Counted from the stretch's first letter, positions 35,407 through 43,579 are shown. The stretch: 55,217 nt of DNA from Candidatus Poribacteria bacterium (GCA_026702755.1 JAPPBX010000051.1:1-55217), one strand, 5' to 3'. Notes: generated from the letters alone by a model not told the origin. Program-made: numbers and translations.

Positions 35407-36044
35407 CAGCATCCAAAACGTGCGCTGTCTTCGATTTGGACGGCACAATTATCCGTCTCTCATCAGAGCAGATTTTTCTGGCGTATCTGTTAAACCACGG
35501 CGAGATTCCGATACCGAATTTGCTCGCGTGGACTTCCAATTTTCTGAAGGTTAAGTCCCTACCAGTGGCGAAATCCAATAAAGTTTACCTTCGCGGTTTG
35601 GAACGGGATCATATCCATGAGATTGCCCACCGCTGTTTCATTAACAAACTGCGTGCAAGCATCGCGCCTCACATTGCTGAATTGATACATTTCCACCGCG
35701 CCGAAGGACGCACAGTCGTTCTCATGTCAGGTTCGTTGTCGTTTCTTGTTCAACCGTTTTATGAGCATTTCCAAACCGATATGATGGTCGCTCACGAGTT
35801 GGAGGTAGTTGACGGAAAGTTCACAGGACAACGTGTTGGGTTACACCCTTTCGCGGAAAACAAAGCGAAACTCGCCCAAAAACTCGCAACCGAACACGGG
35901 TTTGATTTGAGCCGCTCTTACGCCTACGGAAACCACCACACAGATGCCCATAAACTGGAATTGTTCGGGTATCCGGTTGCCGTTAATCCGGACCGGCAGC
36001 TTAGGCGCATCGCGACGGAAAAAAACTGGCAAATAGAACCGTAG
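35403..36044 (+). CDS. HAD-IB family phosphatase (SerB-like)
   Basis: The 213-residue protein has HAD motif I FDLDGTII (nucleophile and general acid Asp), motif II VVLMSGSL, and a Lys in NKAKLAQKLA. Motif IV is unusual: related enzymes read YGDSxxD, whereas this one reads YGNHHTD, so the first metal-binding Asp is replaced by Asn while the second remains. The 4-bp ATGA overlap with pdxJ implies translational coupling. Substrate unknown; a metabolite or lipid head-group phosphate is likely. Confidence 0.85.
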   Translation: MTASKTCAVFDLDGTIIRLSSEQIFLAYLLNHGEIPIPNLLAWTSNFLKVKSLPVAKSNKVYLRGLERDHIHEIAHRCFINKLRASIAPHIAELIHFHRAEGRTVVLMSGSLSFLVQPFYEHFQTDMMVAHELEVVDGKFTGQRVGLHPFAENKAKLAQKLATEHGFDLSRSYAYGNHHTDAHKLELFGYPVAVNPDRQLRRIATEKNWQIEP

Positions 36045-36052
36045 TGGCAGCT

Positions 36053-36070
36053 AACTATCGGCTATCAGTC
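36053..36070. repeat. Degenerate 7-bp tandem repeat (family C)
   Basis: AACTATC-GGCTATC-AGTC follows the HAD stop codon and has the same period as the arrays at 36145, 43857 and 53705. Confidence 0.5.
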
Positions 36071-36144
36071 CAAGTCCGCTTGTAAGCCCGATTTATTATA
36101 TGAATGGATTGTAGGTAGGAACCCTGTTTGCCCGATTTATAGGA

Positions 36145-36176
36145 AACTGACAACCGATAACCGACAACTGATAACC
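36145..36176. repeat. 7-bp tandem repeat (family C) abutting a start codon
   Basis: GACAACC, GATAACC, GACAACT, GATAACC (36149-36176) form four 7-bp units, preceded by a partial unit. The array ends 3 nt before the ATG at 36180 and takes up the whole Shine-Dalgarno position. Confidence 0.8.
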
Positions 36177-36179
36177 AAT

Positions 36180-36893
36180 ATGCGACTTGAAAAATATATT
36201 GCCACATCAGGAATCGCCTCTCGGCGGGCAGCGAAAAAGAGCATCCAAACGGGGGCTGTTACGGTCAACGGAGAACCCGTTTTGGTTCCCGGACACCCGA
36301 TTAACGTAGAAACCGATGCCGTTGAATTTGAAGGGAAACCGGTTGAACCGCTAACAGAACACATCTATCTGATGTTGAACAAACCAGCGGGTTACGTGAC
36401 GACACGGCACGATGAACGCGGACGCCCCACCGTCATGGATCTCGTCTCAGATCTTCCCGATACTATCTACCCTGTCGGACGCTTAGACTTGGAGACCGAA
36501 GGGCTTCTCATCTTTACAAACGATGGAGATTTCGCCTACCAGTTACTACATCCGAGCCATGAGATAGAGAAAACCTATCTCGTGTGGGTGAAAGGAGCAC
36601 CGCGCGACGACGCGATTCAACGGTTACGTCAGGGCGTTACGATCCCGAGCGGAACAACGGCACCGGCAAAGGTCAAGCATTTAAAGGTAAGTAAAGATGG
36701 CGCGTCAACGAAGTTTGAGGTAATAATTCATGAAGGGAAAAAACGGCAGGTGCGCCTGATGTTTAAAGCCGTGGGGCATTCGGTAATCCGTTTAAAGCGG
36801 GTCCGAATGGGTAGTTTGCGGTTGGGCAACCTTCCATCTGGAGAGCACAGATTTCTGACATCAGAGGAAATTTCCGAATTGATGGCGTTGTAG
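36180..36893 (+). CDS. 16S/23S rRNA pseudouridine synthase (RsuA/RluB family)
   Basis: The 237-residue protein begins with an S4 RNA-binding domain (RLEKYIATSGIASRRAAKKSI, residues 2-22; VTVNGEPV) and continues with the catalytic domain: MLNKPAGYVTTRHDERGRPTV and PVGRLDLETEGLLIFTNDGDF, whose Asp is the nucleophile, then EKTYLVWVKG and EGKKRQVRLMFKAVGHSVIRLKRVRMG. Size and motifs fit RsuA or RluB, which modify one uridine in rRNA. No Shine-Dalgarno is visible because a 7-bp array fills that position. The stop codon is the first 3 nt of a palindrome. Confidence 0.92.
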   Translation: MRLEKYIATSGIASRRAAKKSIQTGAVTVNGEPVLVPGHPINVETDAVEFEGKPVEPLTEHIYLMLNKPAGYVTTRHDERGRPTVMDLVSDLPDTIYPVGRLDLETEGLLIFTNDGDFAYQLLHPSHEIEKTYLVWVKGAPRDDAIQRLRQGVTIPSGTTAPAKVKHLKVSKDGASTKFEVIIHEGKKRQVRLMFKAVGHSVIRLKRVRMGSLRLGNLPSGEHRFLTSEEISELMAL

Positions 36894-36915
36894 GCGCGGT
36901 TTGGAGCCGCGCCTA
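36891..36915. repeat. GC-rich palindrome (family A) containing a stop codon
   Basis: TAGGCGCGG (36891-36899) and CCGCGCCTA (36907-36915) make a perfect 9-bp stem with a 7-nt loop. Its first three bases are the stop codon of the pseudouridine synthase. It lies between convergent genes and may act as a bidirectional terminator. Confidence 0.8.
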
Positions 36916-36925
36916 CCGGAGATTG

Positions 36926-37834
36926 TTATTTGGACTCCGCCAAATCTCTGACCTGTTCTAAACGCGCTTCAGCACTTCGCCTTATATCTTCATCTGAAGT
37001 ATGATGGGCTAACTTTTCAAGCACCGCAATAGCTTCTTTAAAATGCCCTTTGATGCCGTACGTCACACCGAGATAAAGCTGAGCGTGTTCATGGACATCG
37101 CTTTTCGGATACTTGTCTATCACAGTTTTGAAGTGAGAGACTGCTTCCTCAAAGGTCGTCTCTGCTTCAGGACTTTCAAGCATATCACCAAGCGTCCTGG
37201 CGTAAGCGAGTCCCAACTGGTTATGCAAGTTTGGGATGAGCTTTGATTTGTTCCTCGGATCATGTTCAAATGCTTTCTCGCTGAACATGACCGCTTTTTC
37301 AAGCTGCTTCCGATCTAAATAGGTAAGCGCGACTTGAGCGTTAAGTTTAGCATCGTCCGGTTTCTTCTCAAGTTTGGCGAGTTTTTTCGAGAAAGCTTCC
37401 TCTTTTTCCAACGCAGCTTCTATCACGGGTGCAAAGCCGTCAGGACCGATGAATCCTACGTGCTGAGCGATCATACCACCATCCGAACTCGTGAAAACGA
37501 TCGTCGGATAGCCAGGGACTTCATACCGCATCAGGGCTTCTCTATTTTCGGGGTGTTCGGTATCTTCAGGATTGACCTTGATGGTAACGAACTTTTTGGA
37601 CATTTCGACGATACGAGCATCCGTAAATGTTTCGGCATCCAGCCGACTACATGAGCCTCACCAGTCAGTGTAGAAGTCCAGCATAACGGGTTTGCCCGTC
37701 TTCGCTGCTTCTTTCATGCCGTCCTCAAGCGATTTTTCCCATTTAACCCCTTCGCCCGCAATGAGCGCGGGGACTGTGCCCACCATCAGTAGTAAGACAC
37801 CGAGTGAAATGCGGCGAAAAACAGAATTAAACAT
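36926..37834 (-). CDS. Secreted thioredoxin-like selenoprotein (WUGSC active site) with TPR-like C-terminus
   Basis: Read from the ATG at 37834 (GGAGAG 6-7 nt upstream), the frame encodes a signal peptide (MFNSVFRRISLGVLLLMVG...ALIAG), then KPVMLDFYTDW, an in-frame TGA at residue 59 (37658-37660), and GSCSRLDAETFTDARIVE. Thioredoxin-like proteins have FYTDWCGxC here, so TGA sits exactly at the nucleophilic Cys, with Cys62 as its partner: W-Sec-G-S-C. YEVPGYPTIVFTSSDG supplies the conserved cis-Pro region. After residue 130 the chain is helical and TPR-like. A hairpin fitting the bacterial SECIS model follows the TGA. A caller treating TGA as stop would start at Met78 (37603) and lose the signal peptide and active site. 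A nonsense mutation is the alternative. Total 302 residues including Sec. Confidence 0.82.
37632..37660 (-). promoter_or_regulatory. Candidate bacterial SECIS element after the TGA
   Basis: On the minus strand the TGA (37658-37660) is followed by 11 nt and then stem TCGGC/GCCGA (37642-37646 and 37632-37636) with loop TGGAT (37637-37641). The apical loop lies 17-21 nt after the TGA, is 5 nt long and has G at its second position, matching the usual bacterial SECIS rules. An alternative stem (CATGTAG/CTGGATG) overlaps it. Confidence 0.65.
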
Positions 37835-37910
37835 AAATTCTCTCCTTTTTTTAGATAACGTCTTAATTTACGATTCCATTAATTTCAGGAGTGTCATTAG
37901 CACACCTGCA

Positions 37911-38108
37911 CTACTGTTCCGTTGAAGCGTCTTCGCTCTGTTCAAGCGCAGCTGCGCTGGTTGTTTTGCTCGATAGCGTCGTACGACACTTGAAGCAGGT
38001 AATAATAATTCTGACGAGCTCTTTCTGTCTGCCAACAAAGGACTGCTTTTGCTCTGTTTGTACGTGCCTTTGGCAGCGAGGGCACCACTGTTGTTTTGCG
38101 CCTAACAC
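37911..38108 (-). CDS. Small zinc-ribbon protein
   Basis: This 65-residue protein has two CXXC pairs, CPRC and CFKC about 30 residues apart, a probable zinc ribbon, and an Ala/Ser/Glu-rich C-terminus. The GTG at 38108 is chosen because AAGGAG lies 6-7 nt upstream; an earlier GTG at 38174 has a poorer site. It sits between mnmE and the selenoprotein gene on the same strand. No homologue recognised. Confidence 0.6.
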   Translation of the reverse strand: MLGAKQQWCPRCQRHVQTEQKQSFVGRQKELVRIIITCFKCRTTLSSKTTSAAALEQSEDASTEQ

Positions 38109-38222
38109 GGCTGACTCCTTTGTGATATTGTGTCCAGAATTAATGCCCTCTGCTCGCGTGCAAAAAATAGACACACCTTATCACGGTAAAAGTTCCACTT
38201 TTGTAGTTCGTCTCAATAGACA

Positions 38223-39611
38223 TCACTTCCCAACGCAGAATTGGGAGAAGATCCTATCGAGAATGTCTTCAGTCGTTGTCTTACCGACGATGTCCCCGAG
38301 TCCATCCAAACTAATTCGCAAATCGACAGCAACGAGATCGGGAGGCATACCGTTTTCGAGGCTCTCTATCGCGTAATTGAGTCCTTCGTTAGCACGTCGG
38401 AGTGCCTCTTGATGGCGAGCGTTTGTCACAATCGGCGATTCGCCGATGACGGATTCGCCGCCAAGCAGTTCCTCACAGACGGCTGCTTTTAACTTGTCAA
38501 GCCCTTTACCCTCTGGAATCGCTGTTTCAACAATCCGTTTTTTCGGGCAGTGGGCAAGTAGTACGGCTGATGGTATCACAACCGGTAAGTCAATCTTGTT
38601 CAGAATAAGAATCGCCTTAGACGATTGCGCTGTTTGTAAAAGATCTAAATCGGCATCATTTAAAGGTTGCGATGCGTCAAACATCAGCAGTCGTAATTCT
38701 GCCCTATCAAGTACCGCTTTGCTCCGTTCAACGCCTTCTTGTTCAACGATGTCGGTTGTTTGTCGAATACCAGCAGTATCAATGAGCTTCAGCGGAATGC
38801 CGCTGATATTAACGGCTTCCTCAATCGTATCGCGCGTTGTGCCGGGTGTATCCGTGACGATGGCGCGTTTTGTTCCAACAAGCGCATTGAGAAGACTCGA
38901 TTTTCCGACGTTGGGCTTACCCAAAATCGCGACGTTGACACCTTCCGTGATAATTCTACCCTCGGTAGCAGTTTCGAGCAGAGCAACTAAGTCCGACTGA
39001 ACCACACGTGCGGTTTCGAGCTGCGTCTCCACCTTCATGAAATCCAAGTCTTCCTCAGGAAAGTCGATAGATGCCTCGATTTCTGCAAGTAAACCTGCCA
39101 GTCTGTCACTCAGACGATTTACGGTGTCAGAGAGCCTCCCAGCGAGTGTCTCTATAGCGATTTTTCGACTTAGATCTGTCTTTGAGGCGATGAGTTCAGC
39201 AACCGCTTCAGCTTGTGCCAAGTCCAACCTTCCGTTAAGGAAAGCACGTTTTGTGAACTCCCCCGGTTCTGCAATCCGTGCACCGCTCTTCACTACCAAA
39301 TTCAACACAGCCGTGAGCGTCACCATCCCACCGTGGCAGTTAAATTCGACGATGTCTTCCCCCGTATACGTTTTAGGGGCGTGCATGATGCCAAGTAGGG
39401 CTTCATCAATAACCTCATCGGATGCGGTGGCATCCACAATGTGTCCGTATGTAAGTGTATGCGTTGGTAGTTCTGCGAGGGATACTGTGCGCAGTGATCG
39501 GAACAATTCAGAGGCAATCGGCAGAGCGAGCGAACCACTTACTCGGACAATGCCGATGCCGGCTTCACCCCGTGCTGTCGCGATGGCAGCAATCGTATCA
39601 TGGAATTTCAT
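38223..39611 (-). CDS. mnmE: tRNA uridine-5-carboxymethylaminomethyl(34) synthesis GTPase
   Basis: MnmE modifies the wobble uridine of tRNAs together with MnmG. The 462-residue protein has the folate-binding N-domain (DTIAAIATARGEAGIGIVRVSG, FNCHGGMVTLTAVL, EPGEFTKRAFLNGRLDLAQAEAV), an inserted G domain (GKPNVGKSSLLNALVG P-loop, TPGTTRDTIEE, DTAGIR, NKID) and the C-terminal CVGK, whose Cys is part of the family signature. ATG at 39611 gives the homologous N-terminus; a GTG 18 nt upstream is possible. mnmG is not in the window. Confidence 0.95.
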   Translation of the reverse strand: MKFHDTIAAIATARGEAGIGIVRVSGSLALPIASELFRSLRTVSLAELPTHTLTYGHIVDATASDEVIDEALLGIMHAPKTYTGEDIVEFNCHGGMVTLTAVLNLVVKSGARIAEPGEFTKRAFLNGRLDLAQAEAVAELIASKTDLSRKIAIETLAGRLSDTVNRLSDRLAGLLAEIEASIDFPEEDLDFMKVETQLETARVVQSDLVALLETATEGRIITEGVNVAILGKPNVGKSSLLNALVGTKRAIVTDTPGTTRDTIEEAVNISGIPLKLIDTAGIRQTTDIVEQEGVERSKAVLDRAELRLLMFDASQPLNDADLDLLQTAQSSKAILILNKIDLPVVIPSAVLLAHCPKKRIVETAIPEGKGLDKLKAAVCEELLGGESVIGESPIVTNARHQEALRRANEGLNYAIESLENGMPPDLVAVDLRISLDGLGDIVGKTTTEDILDRIFSQFCVGK

Positions 39612-39695
39612 TTTTTGGACCCAACGCACAAAACAAGAGATACCAATGATGTCCCATTAAAGCACCAGAAGCATAGGAAAATTGGACACCAGCGT

Positions 39696-40331
39696 TTAAT
39701 TAGGGTTGTAGGGTTGTTGCGTTGTGACAACGACACGCCGCATTTCGCCTTCACCTTGGCTATAAGTAGAAACGACATCGTCCTCCTTCAAAGCAACATG
39801 AATAACGCGCCTGTCACGTGCGGACATCGGTGCGAGGACAACCTCTCGGTCAGTATACCTAACTTTTTCTGCTACTTGGCGCGCCATTTCAATGAGCCGA
39901 TCTTCCCGCCGTCCTCGGTAGCCTTCGGTATCAACAAAAACCCGTTTTTTTACAAGCGAAGCTTTATTGATGATACAATTAAGCAGTCGTTCAATCGCGT
40001 CAAGGGTCTGTCCGTGTTTTCCGATGAGCAAGGCGGGACTGTCTGTGGCGATATTGAGATGTGTGCTTCCATCAACAAATTCTGATTCAACCTCTGCATC
40101 AATCTGCATCCGGTTGAGAATCTCCCTTAGGATTGTTTCTGGTGCGGTAGAGACATCTTGCTTGAGTGTCGCCCGGATTTTCGCCGGTTTTGCGCCGAAG
40201 TTTAAAATTCCTTTCGTCGGTTCACTAATGATGTCAATTGTAACTTGCTCCCGAGTTGCCTCGAGTTCGTTCAGCGCATGTTCAATTGCTTCCTCCACTG
40301 TATCGCCTTCGGTTTCAATGTAGTGTTGCAC
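39696..40331 (-). CDS. jag: RNA-binding protein Jag/KhpB
   Basis: The 211-residue protein has the Jag-N domain (EGDTVEEAIEHALNELEATREQV, near the start), a KH-II domain (LNIATDSPALLIGKHGQTLDAIERLLNCI) and an R3H domain (APMSARDRRVIHVALKEDD), in the standard order. It starts at GTG with AAGGAGG about 11 nt upstream. Jag/KhpB is commonly encoded after yidC and binds RNA in envelope and division control; the context here is canonical. Confidence 0.93.
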   Translation of the reverse strand: MQHYIETEGDTVEEAIEHALNELEATREQVTIDIISEPTKGILNFGAKPAKIRATLKQDVSTAPETILREILNRMQIDAEVESEFVDGSTHLNIATDSPALLIGKHGQTLDAIERLLNCIINKASLVKKRVFVDTEGYRGRREDRLIEMARQVAEKVRYTDREVVLAPMSARDRRVIHVALKEDDVVSTYSQGEGEMRRVVVTTQQPYNPN

Positions 40332-40421
40332 AGGTTAATATCCTCCTTACAGAGTCGTTTCCAGCGATGGAGTCGTCAATGTGGTTTGTAGACTTTGTTA
40401 TACAGTGCTGGTTTATCGGAC

Positions 40422-42272
40422 CTATTTTTGTTTCGGATTATTCCGCCTTTTCGTGTCCGTTGATGCGGTTTGATCGTCGTCAGTCGCGCTTCGATTCTGT
40501 AGGTATTGTTGTGCTATTGTAAATACATTGTTGCATAACCAATACAGCACAAACCCGGATGCCCAGTTGTAGAAGATAAAGATAAAAATTAGGGGCATAA
40601 ACTGCATCAATTTCGCTTGCATGTTGTCGGTTGTTGGTGTCATATTGCCAACAAATTTCTGCTGGAGCCAAGTGGTCAAACCATTTATTATCGGTAGCAG
40701 ACGGATGGCATCTATCTCTGTAACAATCAATGGAATCGTGAAAGGCAGTTCAACCAAAGTATCAGGTGCCGAGAGATCATTAATCCAGAAAAGAAAAGGT
40801 GCTCCGCGGAGTTCTACTGCACTTCCAAGAAGCGCAAAGAGTGCCCAAAAGATCGGGATTTGCGGGAGCCACGGTATGCATCCGCCTAATGGGTTGACAC
40901 CGTGCTCTTTGTAAAGTCGCATTGTGGCACGGTTGAGTTTCTGTGGATCATCTCTGTATTTCTCCTTCAACTCCACAAGCTGCGGTTGCAGCCTCTGCAT
41001 CTCCTTCATAGACTTGTGTGCTTTACGAGTGAAGGGATAAGAGATGACTTTCACCAAAGCTGTCAGCAGGATAATCGAGATACCGTAATTCCCAAAGACC
41101 CCATGTAATCCTTTGAATATCCAGAGCATTCCCCATGCAATGACCCCGAAAAAACCGAAGTCGATAATTTTGGACAGGTGAAGGACCAAATCCTCTGGTG
41201 CATTCGGTGCTTCTATGCTTTTTAGAATTGTGTCGTCCTTCGGTCCAACATAGAGACGGAAAGCATCCACCCTTTTCTGCTGTGCTGGTAGGACAAAACT
41301 CGGTACCACGAGTGCTGCTGTCTGCGTTGGCGCAGTGACAGTAATATTGGTTGCGGCATCTGGCTGCGGTGCCTCTATAAATTTATATGTCGCCCCAAGT
41401 TGTGGGTCCGGAATCATCAATGCGCTGAAGTACTGACTATCCATACCTGCCCAAAGGATTGTGGCTAAGGCTTGTTCCGACTTGAGCTCGCGTCTCGGTT
41501 TATCCTCACCGATGTAAGCCTTCGCGCCCTCCTCACCACGTCGTCCACGTTTACCGCTCCTTTTCTCATGTGGCAACAGATCTGCATTCATACCTCGTCC
41601 CCACTGAAGTTGGTATCCATTTATGGGTTCGTTCCCACCCATGAGCAACGGTTCGTCAGAGATGTTTTGGAAGGTTACCACCATGTCAACGAAATAGGTG
41701 CCAGGATTGAACGTGAACTGCTTTGTGACCTGTAGTTTCTCTCCAATTGGTGCCCTGAGAGTAAGCGTCTCACTCTTTTGTCCGTTTGTAATGTCAATTT
41801 CAGATTTATCAGCCTTCCATGTTGCGCGAAGTGCGTCAAGTTCCAGCTGTGAATTCGCGAACCGGAGGGCGAGGCAGCTCAGCGCATTCTCTGGAATTAA
41901 GTTCAAGGGCACTTCATGCGCATCTGACCGGTCTGGAAAATGATTTAATTGCCACTTTCTGGCGATTGCGAGTTTTTCGTTAAAGACAATACTATAGTTA
42001 TCAGTCCGGACGTTGACTTTTGCGTCCTCCGGGGTTTCCTGAATTGGTGTCCAGAGATCAGGGTTGACGGATGCATCGGCTCCATCCGATGCCGATGGTG
42101 TTTCAGCATCGGCGGGTGTTTCGCTTGGACTTGTTGGTATCGGGGTTTCGGTAGTTGTTGGTTCGTTCGGTTGGGGTCCAAAACTATTTTTGAAAATATG
42201 TGGACTAATTAGGGTCCATATAACTATTACAGCAACCATTAGAACCAATGCAAGAATATAACGTGCTCCCAT
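40422..42272 (-). CDS. yidC: Membrane protein insertase YidC
   Basis: The 616-residue protein has an N-terminal membrane segment (YILALVLMVAVIVIWTLISP), a Pro/Thr-rich linker, a large periplasmic P1 domain (about residues 80-355) and the conserved insertase core: YGISIILLTALVKVISYPFTRKAHKSMKEMQRLQPQ, KYRDDPQKLNRATMRLYKEHGVNPLGGCIPWLPQIPIFWALF, and WASGFVLYWLCNNVFTIAQQYL. The P1 domain is typical of diderm bacteria. A basic tail (KRRNNPKQK) ends the protein. It inserts inner-membrane proteins with or without SecYEG. Confidence 0.96.
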   Translation of the reverse strand: MGARYILALVLMVAVIVIWTLISPHIFKNSFGPQPNEPTTTETPIPTSPSETPADAETPSASDGADASVNPDLWTPIQETPEDAKVNVRTDNYSIVFNEKLAIARKWQLNHFPDRSDAHEVPLNLIPENALSCLALRFANSQLELDALRATWKADKSEIDITNGQKSETLTLRAPIGEKLQVTKQFTFNPGTYFVDMVVTFQNISDEPLLMGGNEPINGYQLQWGRGMNADLLPHEKRSGKRGRRGEEGAKAYIGEDKPRRELKSEQALATILWAGMDSQYFSALMIPDPQLGATYKFIEAPQPDAATNITVTAPTQTAALVVPSFVLPAQQKRVDAFRLYVGPKDDTILKSIEAPNAPEDLVLHLSKIIDFGFFGVIAWGMLWIFKGLHGVFGNYGISIILLTALVKVISYPFTRKAHKSMKEMQRLQPQLVELKEKYRDDPQKLNRATMRLYKEHGVNPLGGCIPWLPQIPIFWALFALLGSAVELRGAPFLFWINDLSAPDTLVELPFTIPLIVTEIDAIRLLPIINGLTTWLQQKFVGNMTPTTDNMQAKLMQFMPLIFIFIFYNWASGFVLYWLCNNVFTIAQQYLQNRSATDDDQTASTDTKRRNNPKQK

Positions 42273-42334
42273 CGAAATTAGGCACTCCTCATTTTTTATG
42301 TTTCCCAGATATTAATTTTTAAAGTTTGTACCTA

Positions 42335-42631
42335 CTATTTTAGCGGATCAAAGCCACCCGGATGATATGGGTGGCATTTTGAAAGTCTTTTAATTGTTAA
42401 CCAGCACCCTTTGAGTATTCCGTACCGTTCTAACGCTTGGAGTGCATATTGTGAGCAGGTCGGGTAGAACCGACAAGAAGGTGGTAACAGCGGCGAAATA
42501 AAGCGTCGATAAAAGCGGATAAGTCGTACGAACACAACTATCCTACTCAACTTAGAACGTACTCGTTGGTTTTCACTCTGACCTATATCTTCTTCGTGAT
42601 GCTTGCAATGTGGCACGCCTCTGTTCCTCAT
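42335..42631 (-). CDS. yidD: Membrane protein insertion efficiency factor YidD
   Basis: The family core [61 protein letters not shown] is complete, with its three conserved Cys. From the ATG the product is 98 residues, about 30 longer at the N-terminus than usual. A GTG at 42535, with AGGA 6-7 nt upstream, would give a 66-residue protein of normal size. It lies 20 nt after rnpA. Confidence 0.9.
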   Translation of the reverse strand: MRNRGVPHCKHHEEDIGQSENQRVRSKLSRIVVFVRLIRFYRRFISPLLPPSCRFYPTCSQYALQALERYGILKGCWLTIKRLSKCHPYHPGGFDPLK

Positions 42632-42651
42632 TGACCGCTTTCGTTTTTACT

Positions 42652-43011
42652 TCACTCTGTACCGTCGTGAGTTGGATCGTTTAAAATAGATGCTTTCCGA
42701 AATAGACTCAACAATCCATTTTCTGCTTCCTGACACGTGAGTCGGCAGGCTTCTGTTCTGCCGACAACTACAATATCGTATGCGACCTTTATCCGCGGGC
42801 GTAACTGCCGGAAGGATTCACGAATTAATCGTTTGACGCGATTTCTTTGGACACTTTTTCCTACTTTTTTGCTGACGGTTATTCCCAATCGGAGGCTATC
42901 GAAACGGGTGTGGAACACGTATATCACAAAGTAGCGATTCCAATACTTACTGCCCTTCTGATAGGCGCGCTGAAATTCCCAACGCTTTTTCAGTTTTTTT
43001 GGATCTTGCAT
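42652..43011 (-). CDS. rnpA: Ribonuclease P protein component
   Basis: The 119-residue basic protein has KKRWEFQRAYQKGSKYWNRYFVIYV and the RNA-binding signature LGITVSKKVGKSVQRNRVKRLIRESFRQ, followed by DIVVVGRTEA. It assists the RNase P RNA in maturing tRNA 5' ends. Its ATG is only 3 nt after the HNH stop codon, so translation is probably coupled. Usually rpmH (L34) is directly upstream; here the HNH gene occupies that place. Confidence 0.95.
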   Translation of the reverse strand: MQDPKKLKKRWEFQRAYQKGSKYWNRYFVIYVFHTRFDSLRLGITVSKKVGKSVQRNRVKRLIRESFRQLRPRIKVAYDIVVVGRTEACRLTCQEAENGLLSLFRKASILNDPTHDGTE

Positions 43012-43014
43012 GGT

Positions 43015-43521
43015 TTAATTGATATACAAATATTTTCTCCACGACGGATGGCACCCACGAAAATGACGGTTGAGTTGCAGATAGGTTAAAATTGAGGGTG
43101 TTTTGGGTTGACGCTTCAGTTTCAGTCGCGCCTCGTAAAGCATCTTACTGCCTTTTTTGTTATTACATTTTTTGCACGCCGTCACGACGTTCTCCCATGT
43201 TGTTTCCCCGCCGCGAGAGAGCGGCACCACATGGTCGATCGTGAGCTGCGCTGTCGGGAATTCCGAGTGACAATATTGGCACGTATACTGGTCACGGACA
43301 AGCACATTCCTACGTGAAAATTTGACGACACTGCGCGGAACGTGAACGTAGTTTACTAATCGAATTACATGTGGTACTTTTATCGCAGCACTCGGCGAAT
43401 GAATTTCAACATCAGAGACTTCTTCAGTCTGTGCGGTGCCTTTGAAAACCATTTTCATCGCGCGCCGGAGGTTGCAAACGTTGATCGCTTCGTAACTGGC
43501 GTTGAGTACCAAGACAGACAT
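43015..43521 (-). CDS. HNH endonuclease family protein
   Basis: The 168-residue protein begins MSVLVLNASYEAINVCNLRRA, a family hallmark, and has the zinc/HNH core DQYTCQYCHSEFPTAQLTIDHVVPLSRGGETTWENVVTACKKCNNKKG at about residues 80-130, with CxxC pairs and the IDHVVP catalytic His. Such free-standing HNH proteins are often chromosomal and of unknown role. ATG at 43521 is preferred over a TTG 30 nt upstream because it gives the family N-terminus. A consensus-like promoter precedes it, making it the first gene of the rnpA-yidC operon. Confidence 0.9.
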   Translation of the reverse strand: MSVLVLNASYEAINVCNLRRAMKMVFKGTAQTEEVSDVEIHSPSAAIKVPHVIRLVNYVHVPRSVVKFSRRNVLVRDQYTCQYCHSEFPTAQLTIDHVVPLSRGGETTWENVVTACKKCNNKKGSKMLYEARLKLKRQPKTPSILTYLQLNRHFRGCHPSWRKYLYIN

Positions 43522-43579
43522 TTCCACTTGCAAGCCCTCTAACCTAAACAACTGGCTTTAACCACATTAACACTTATGT

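Noticed and set aside
36053..36176. CRISPR array from the short repeats
   Set aside because: Units are 7 bp in direct tandem with no spacers and no cas genes nearby.
37604..37660. Treating the thioredoxin-like gene as a nonsense-mutated pseudogene
   Set aside because: The TGA falls exactly on the redox Cys, a SECIS-like hairpin follows, and frame, SD and signal peptide are intact; Sec is the simpler explanation, though not proven.
36926..37834. Genome-wide recoding of TGA to Gly or Trp
   Set aside because: TGA ends several genes here (for example pdxJ and the peptidase lipoprotein), and no other in-frame TGA was seen.
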